Source: Mycobacterium sp. 1164985.4
GTDB lineage: Bacteria > Actinomycetota > Actinomycetes > Mycobacteriales > Mycobacteriaceae
Reading direction: 5' to 3'
Assembly: GCF_001668575.1 (NCBI RefSeq)
Contig: NZ_LZMD01000079.1
Location: 1 to 64,000 of the forward strand
Length of the DNA stretch: 64,000 nucleotides
Under the pieces are notes generated by a model, which saw only the letters and a program-made list of their open reading frames with translations, was not told where the DNA came from and did no database searches. Position numbers and translations under genes: made by a program. Positions 59,980-64,000 of the stretch are shown here, in pieces (position 1 is the first letter of the stretch; each line of letters starts with the position of its first letter).

Positions 59980-60674
59980 AGGATAGCGGCATCGGCGTAT
60001 TGGACAAAGCCGTGGGCGTGCTGCACGCGGTCGCCGATTCGCCGTGCGGGCTGGCCGAGCTGTGCGAGCGCACGGGTCTACCGCGCGCCACGGCCCACCG
60101 CCTCGCCGCGGGCCTGGAAACCCACCGGCTGCTGGCGCGCAACGGCGACGGCCGCTGGCTTCTCGGACCCGGCCTGACCGAATTGGCCGGGCAGGTCAGC
60201 GATCCGCTCGTGGCCGCCGGGGCCGTGGTGCTGCCCCGATTGCGCGAGATCACCGGTGAGAGCGTGCAGCTCTACCGACGCGAGGGCACGTCCCGGGTCT
60301 GTGTGACGGCGCTGGAACCGCCTGCCGGGCTGCGCGATACGGTGCCGGTCGGCAGCAGGCTGCCGATGACCGCCGGGTCCGGCGCGAAGGTTCTGCTGGC
60401 TTACGCCGACGCGGCGACCCAACAGGCCGTGCTCCCCTCGGCGAAGTTCACCGAGCGCACGCTCGCCGAGGTCCGCAAGCGCGGTTGGGCGCAGAGTGCT
60501 GCCGAACGTGAGCCGGGTGTGGCGAGCGTCTCGGCGCCGGTGCGTGATGGGCGCGGCGATGTGATCGCGGCGATCTCGGTGTCCGGGCCGATCGACCGAA
60601 TGGGCCGGCGGCCGGGCGCGCGGTGGGCCGCCGATCTGTTGGCCGCTGCCGAGGCGCTGACCCGCCGCCTCTGA
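59973..60674 (+). CDS. IclR family transcriptional regulator (Rv2989-like)
   Basis: 233 aa. A winged HTH (residues 8-60, LAELCERTGLPRATAHRLAA) precedes an IclR effector domain (about 75-230, TVPVGSRLPMTAGSGAKVLL and VASVSAPVRDGRGDVIAAIS). It is the neighbour expected for leuCD: related regulators in actinobacteria (LtbR/NdgR type) control leucine synthesis. Divergent from leuC by 38 bp and convergent with tRNA-Glu. Confidence 0.88.
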   Translation: MRQDSGIGVLDKAVGVLHAVADSPCGLAELCERTGLPRATAHRLAAGLETHRLLARNGDGRWLLGPGLTELAGQVSDPLVAAGAVVLPRLREITGESVQLYRREGTSRVCVTALEPPAGLRDTVPVGSRLPMTAGSGAKVLLAYADAATQQAVLPSAKFTERTLAEVRKRGWAQSAAEREPGVASVSAPVRDGRGDVIAAISVSGPIDRMGRRPGARWAADLLAAAEALTRRL

Positions 60675-60709
60675 AGGGGATGAGCGCATACCGCGCTCCG
60701 CGTAATTTG

Positions 60710-60782
60710 TACCCCCGATGGGATTCGAACCCACGCTACCGCCGTGAGAGGGCGGCGTCCTAGGCCGCTAGACGACGGGGGC
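60710..60782 (-). tRNA. tRNA-Glu (CTC)
   Basis: Minus-strand cloverleaf. Acceptor GCCCCCG pairs with CGGGGGT. The anticodon stem is CCGCC/GGCGG with loop CTCTCAC, anticodon CTC, reading GAG. The T-arm is GTGGGTTCGAATCCCAT. CCA is not encoded (ACAA follows). Confidence 0.95.
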
Positions 60783-60847
60783 TAGAACTGGTTTCCGGAT
60801 CGCCAGCATATCTCAGCGAGATTTGTCGGCCTAATCACGGTCGTTGG

Positions 60848-60919
60848 CTGGGGTACCAGGACTCGAACCTAGAATGGCTGAACCAGAATCAGCTGTGTTG
60901 CCAATTACACCATACCCCA
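60848..60919 (-). tRNA. tRNA-Gln (CTG)
   Basis: Minus-strand cloverleaf. Acceptor TGGGGTA pairs with TACCCCA. Anticodon stem GCTGA/TCAGC has loop TTCTGGT, anticodon CTG, reading CAG. The discriminator G is followed by CCA at 60847-60845, so the 3' CCA is encoded. It is followed 65 bp later on the same strand by tRNA-Glu. Confidence 0.95.
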
Positions 60920-60964
60920 AAGGCTTCCCGTAACCGCTGGTCACGGACCCTTTCCGGTCCCCTC

Positions 60965-60989
60965 GCACGGCGGGCGGAACCCGTCGTGC
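60965..60989 (-). terminator. Hairpin after gltX
   Basis: Arms of 10 bp (GCACGGCGGG and CCCGTCGTGC, one mismatch) around a 5-nt loop, between the gltX stop and tRNA-Gln. Likely ends the FAH-gltX transcript or separates it from the tRNAs. Confidence 0.45.
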
Positions 60990-61037
60990 GTAGTACCGGA
61001 CCGACGTGCAGACTACCAAAGATTTTCGGCTGCTTTT

Positions 61038-62519
61038 TCACGCCTCGGCTTGCGCCGCCGCGTGCTCACGCCCGGCGCGCAGTCGGTCCAGGCTGCGTTC
61101 GCGGCCCAGCAGGTCAAGCGATTCGAAGAGTGGCGGGCTGACCGACGCGCCGGTGGCGGCGACCCGGATCGGGCCGAACGCCTTACGCGGCTTGAGCCCG
61201 ATGCCGTCGAGCAGCGCCTCCTTCAGCGCCGCCTCGATCGCCTCTGTGGTCCAGTCACCACTGCCCTCGAGCGCGGCCAACGCGGCGTCGAGCACGGGCA
61301 CGGCCTCCGCGCGCAGCTCCTTGGCTGCTGACTTCTCGTCGAGCGCGAAGTCCGCGTCGTTGAGGAACTTCAGCAGATCCCATGCGTCACCCAGCACCAC
61401 GATGCGCGTTTGCACCAGCGCGGCGGCCTCGGCGAAGCGCTTGTCGTCGAGGCCCGTGTCGTGACCGTGTTCGGCGAAGTACGCGCGCAGCCGAGCGGTG
61501 AAATCCTCCTCGGTCAGCATCCGGATGTGTTCGGCGTTCAGCGCGTCGGCCTTCTTCTGGTCAAACCGGGCCGGATTCGAGTTGACGTCCGCGACGTCGA
61601 ACGCCGCCACCATCTCGTCGAGGCTGAACACATCCCGATCTTCCGCAATTCCCCAGCCGAGCAGGGCCAGGTAGTTCAACAACCCCTCGGGGATGAAGCC
61701 CCGCTCACGGTGCAGGAACAGGTTCGACTGGGGATCGCGTTTGGACAGCTTCTTGTTTCCGTCGCCCAGAACGCTTGGCAGGTGGGCGAACTCGGGGATC
61801 CGCTCAGCCACGCCGATCCGCATCAGCGCTTGATACAACGCAATCTGGCGCGGCGTCGACGACAGCAGGTCCTCGCCGCGTAGCACGTGGGTGATCTTCA
61901 TCAGCGCGTCGTCGACCGGATTCACCAAGGTGTACAACGGTTCCCCGTTACCGCGGGTGAGCGCGAAATCGGGTACCGACCCGGCGGGGAACGTCGTTTC
62001 CCCCCGGACGAGGTCGCGCCAGCCGATGTCGCCGTCCGGCATCTTCAGCCGCACCACCGCGCGCCTGCCTTCGGCTCGGAACGTCGCCCGCTGCTCCTCG
62101 GTCAGGTCGCGGTCGAAATTGTCGTAGCCGAGTTTGGGATTGCGCCCGGCGGCCAGGTGGCGCGCTTCGACTTCCTCTGGCGTGGAGAACGACTCGTACG
62201 CGTCACCGGACTCGACCAGCCGGGCGATCACGTCGCGGTACAGGTCGAGCCGCTGCGACTGGCGGTACGGCTCGAAAGGACCGCCGACTTCGGGACCCTC
62301 GTCCCAGTCCAGACCCAGCCACCGCAGCGCGTCGAGTATGGCGCGGTAGCTCTCCTCGGAATCGCGCGCCGAGTCGGTGTCTTCGATGCGGAACACGAAG
62401 GTGCCGCCGGTGTGGCGAGCGTAGGCCCAGTTGAACAATGCGGTGCGGATGAGGCCGACGTGCGGGGTGCCCGTGGGAGATGGGCAGAACCGCACCCGGA
62501 CGGTGTTCTCACTGGTCAT
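61038..62519 (-). CDS. gltX: Glutamyl-tRNA synthetase
   Basis: 493 aa from ATG 62519. Class I synthetase motifs: FCPSPTGTPHVGLIRTALFN (HIGH region), the KMSKS counterpart KLSKRD, and RIEDTDSARDSEES. In mycobacteria without glutaminyl-tRNA synthetase it also charges tRNA-Gln with Glu for later amidation; the two tRNA genes beside it are its substrates. The start overlaps the FAH gene stop as ATGA. The longer ORF to 62789 is rejected. Confidence 0.96.
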   Translation of the reverse strand: MTSENTVRVRFCPSPTGTPHVGLIRTALFNWAYARHTGGTFVFRIEDTDSARDSEESYRAILDALRWLGLDWDEGPEVGGPFEPYRQSQRLDLYRDVIARLVESGDAYESFSTPEEVEARHLAAGRNPKLGYDNFDRDLTEEQRATFRAEGRRAVVRLKMPDGDIGWRDLVRGETTFPAGSVPDFALTRGNGEPLYTLVNPVDDALMKITHVLRGEDLLSSTPRQIALYQALMRIGVAERIPEFAHLPSVLGDGNKKLSKRDPQSNLFLHRERGFIPEGLLNYLALLGWGIAEDRDVFSLDEMVAAFDVADVNSNPARFDQKKADALNAEHIRMLTEEDFTARLRAYFAEHGHDTGLDDKRFAEAAALVQTRIVVLGDAWDLLKFLNDADFALDEKSAAKELRAEAVPVLDAALAALEGSGDWTTEAIEAALKEALLDGIGLKPRKAFGPIRVAATGASVSPPLFESLDLLGRERSLDRLRAGREHAAAQAEA

Positions 62520-63340
62520 GACTTCCCCTTGCGCACAACAGGATTCGTCAACGTTCCGATGCCTTCGATGGTGATGCTTACGGTGTCGGAGTCCTCGATC
62601 GGTCCGACACCCTCCGGCGTTCCGGTGAGGATCAGGTCGCCGGGCAGCAGCGTCATCACCCGGGAGATCCACTCCACGATCGCACCGACGTCGTGAATCA
62701 TCATCGACGTCCGGCTGTTCTGCTTGACCGCACCGTTGACCTCCGTACGGATCTCGAGGTCCGAGGGGTCGACGTCGGTGACGATCCACGGTCCGATCGG
62801 GCAGAACGTGTCATGTCCCTTCGCGCGGGTCCACTGGCCGTCCTTCTGCTGCTGATCGCGGGCCGAGACGTCGTTGGCGATCGTGTAGCCGAGGATGTTC
62901 TCCGCAGCGCGCGCGGCGGGCACGTCCTTGCACGGCCTGCCGATGACCGCGGCCAGCTCACCTTCGAAATGCACCGGGTTCGCATCGGCGGGCAGCTGGA
63001 TCGGCACGTTCGGGCCGATGATCGCGGTATTCGGTTTCATGAAGATGATCGGTTCGTCGAACGTGCGGGGGTCGGGACTCGTGCCGCCATGGCTTTTCGC
63101 CGCCGCGGCCATCTCCTCGATGTGCGCGGCGTAGTTCTTGCCGACGCACACCACCTTGGTCGCCAGGATCGGGGCGAGGAGGCGGACGTCGGCCAGCGGC
63201 CACTGCCTGCCCGTGAACTGTGGATTGCCGAACGGGTGCTCGGCGATCTCCCTCGCGATCGCCTGCGCGGGGTCATCGGGGGGACCCTCGACGCTGACGA
63301 AGGCGACCCCGTCGGGACTGGCGATTCGGCCTAGACGCAT
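62516..63340 (-). CDS. Fumarylacetoacetate hydrolase family protein (Rv2993c-like)
   Basis: 274 aa from ATG 63340, which lacks a Shine-Dalgarno but has TAGGCT 7 nt upstream. The FAH core: VVCVGKNYAAHIEEMAA, EPIIFMKPNTAIIGPN, HFEGELAAVIGRPCKDV (metal-binding Glu residues) and GDLILTGTPEGVGPI. Such enzymes hydrolyse or decarboxylate 2-hydroxy-hepta-diene-dioates and related acylpyruvates; the exact substrate is unknown. Coupled to gltX. The nearby 25-bp palindrome could regulate it. Confidence 0.9.
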   Translation of the reverse strand: MRLGRIASPDGVAFVSVEGPPDDPAQAIAREIAEHPFGNPQFTGRQWPLADVRLLAPILATKVVCVGKNYAAHIEEMAAAAKSHGGTSPDPRTFDEPIIFMKPNTAIIGPNVPIQLPADANPVHFEGELAAVIGRPCKDVPAARAAENILGYTIANDVSARDQQQKDGQWTRAKGHDTFCPIGPWIVTDVDPSDLEIRTEVNGAVKQNSRTSMMIHDVGAIVEWISRVMTLLPGDLILTGTPEGVGPIEDSDTVSITIEGIGTLTNPVVRKGKS

Positions 63341-63347
63341 GGCGTTC

Positions 63348-63353
63348 AGCCTA
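63348..63353 (-). promoter_or_regulatory. -10 element TAGGCT, leaderless FAH-family start
   Basis: TAGGCT ends 7 nt before ATG 63340, with the same spacing as at ffh. The 25-bp palindrome begins 31 nt further upstream, near or just beyond the -35 region. Confidence 0.5.
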
Positions 63354-63383
63354 GTGTGCGTGGTCATCTGGGTCGCCGACCGC

Positions 63384-63408
63384 CTGTATCTCATATTATG
63401 AGATACAG
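63384..63408. promoter_or_regulatory. Perfect 25-bp palindrome, operator between FAH and MFS genes
   Basis: Arms CTGTATCTCATA and TATGAGATACAG are perfect around a single central T. It occupies the 105-bp divergent gap. TATTAT at 63394-63399, a possible -10 for the MFS gene, lies inside it. This fits a dimeric repressor controlling the transporter and perhaps the hydrolase-gltX unit. Confidence 0.75.
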
Positions 63409-63445
63409 ATTCAGCATCGTGGGATCGTTGTGCCACCATGGACGG

Positions 63446-64000
63446 ATGCCCGTCGAGTCGCTCACCACCGCCCGGCGGTGGTCGATGTTGGCCGTTGCGC
63501 TGGCGGCGACGACGAGCGCCAACGTCTTCATCAACGGTGCGGCGTTTCTCATTCCGACGCTGCACACCGAACGCGGGCTCGACCTCGCTGCGGCGGGCCT
63601 GCTTTCGGGCATGCCGAGCCTCGGGCTGGTCATCACGCTGATCGCGTGGGGCTATATCGTCGACCGCGTAGGCGAGCGCATCGTCTTGACGGTCGGTTCG
63701 GTGTTGATTTCCGCGGCCGCGTTCGCCGCCGCGCTCTCGGAATCGCTGGTCGCCGTGGGGGCCTTCCTTCTGCTCGGCGGCATGGCGGCCGCAAGCAGCA
63801 ACTCGGCCAGCGGCCGGTTGGTGGTCGGCTGGTTTCCGGTCGAACAACGCGGCCTGGCCATGGGGATCCGGCAGACGGCCACACCCCTCGGAGTCGGGTT
63901 GGGAGCGCTGGTGATTCCGCGACTTGCGCAGAGCCATGGCGTGTCGGGGGCGCTGCTCTTTCCCGCTGTGGTGTGCGCGGTGTCGGCGCTGGTGTGCTTG
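63446..64000 (+). CDS. MFS transporter, N-terminal part (cut by window edge)
   Basis: 185 codons from ATG 63446 run open to the window end. The protein starts MPVESLTTARRWSMLAVALA, followed by several hydrophobic helices and the MFS loop 2-3 motif GYIVDRVGERIV, then helices 4 to 6. GGWFPVEQRGLAMG-like residues follow. By position it matches M. tuberculosis Rv2994. Substrate unknown. Controlled by the adjacent palindrome by inference. Confidence 0.85.
   Translation, partial: MPVESLTTARRWSMLAVALAATTSANVFINGAAFLIPTLHTERGLDLAAAGLLSGMPSLGLVITLIAWGYIVDRVGERIVLTVGSVLISAAAFAAALSESLVAVGAFLLLGGMAAASSNSASGRLVVGWFPVEQRGLAMGIRQTATPLGVGLGALVIPRLAQSHGVSGALLFPAVVCAVSALVCL

Noticed and set aside
60831..61019. 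62-codon minus-strand ORF across tRNA-Gln
   Set aside because: It overlaps the tRNA gene and the gltX hairpin and encodes nothing recognisable.
1..64000. CRISPR arrays, insertion sequences, prophage or integration sites
   Set aside because: No regularly spaced repeats, transposase, integrase or phage-type genes were found. The only repeats are the short hairpin elements and in-gene tandem repeats listed.

Overview
The window is high-GC chromosomal DNA from a mycobacterium. Its backbone, read left to right, follows the gene order I know from the Mycobacterium tuberculosis Rv2901c-Rv2994 region: rnhB, lepB, rplS, lppW, trmD-rimM-khpA-rpsP, dacB2, ffh, glnD-glnB-amtB, ftsY, smc, mutM, rnc, sepIVA, coaD, pca, lipN, recG, ung, thiL, ddlA, gpsA, fbiD, ppk, mutT1, hupB, leuCD, gltX. 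The large DIM/PGL lipid locus that lies between sepIVA and coaD in M. tuberculosis is absent; one hemerythrin-like gene sits there. With the tandem duplications and extra mce genes, this points to an environmental or fast-growing mycobacterium. I cannot name the species.

Layout. Positions 1-4765 (minus strand) hold the first part of an mce operon (mceA-B-C-D and the first codons of mceE), tightly overlapped and with its own promoter but with no yrbEA/yrbEB in front. From 5.3 to 11.6 kb come the rnhB-lepB-rplS and trmD-rimM-khpA-rpsP groups with the lipoprotein gene lppW between them. From 11.2 to 14.6 kb are a SnoaL-like gene, two tandem D,D-carboxypeptidases and an amidohydrolase. From 14.6 to 28.9 kb the minus strand carries ffh, the nitrogen group glnD-glnB-amtB behind a GlnR-like site, ftsY, smc, acylphosphatase, an OsmC protein, mutM, rnc and yceD. 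From 28.9 to 37.6 kb come sepIVA, the hemerythrin gene, coaD, rsmD, pyruvate carboxylase, a VKOR/DsbA-like thiol oxidation pair and lipN.

From 37.6 to 41.4 kb two aldo/keto reductases and an SDR-plus-F420-oxidoreductase pair run on the plus strand. From 41.4 to 50.8 kb are a secreted HNH protein, recG, a DAK2-domain kinase, rpmB, ung, thiL and ddlA. From 50.9 to 57.7 kb are a PLP enzyme, gpsA, the F420 gene fbiD, ppk, mutT1 and hupB. From 57.8 to 64 kb are leuCD with a divergent IclR regulator, tRNA-Glu and tRNA-Gln, gltX, an FAH-family hydrolase and the start of an MFS transporter.

Themes. Many genes are coupled by ATGA-type overlaps. At least ten starts have a TANNNT hexamer 5-8 nt upstream, as expected for leaderless transcripts. 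Several intergenic regions carry 60-63 nt hairpin elements, and one 60-nt family occurs three times. The clearest regulatory site is a perfect 25-bp palindrome between the FAH hydrolase and MFS genes.
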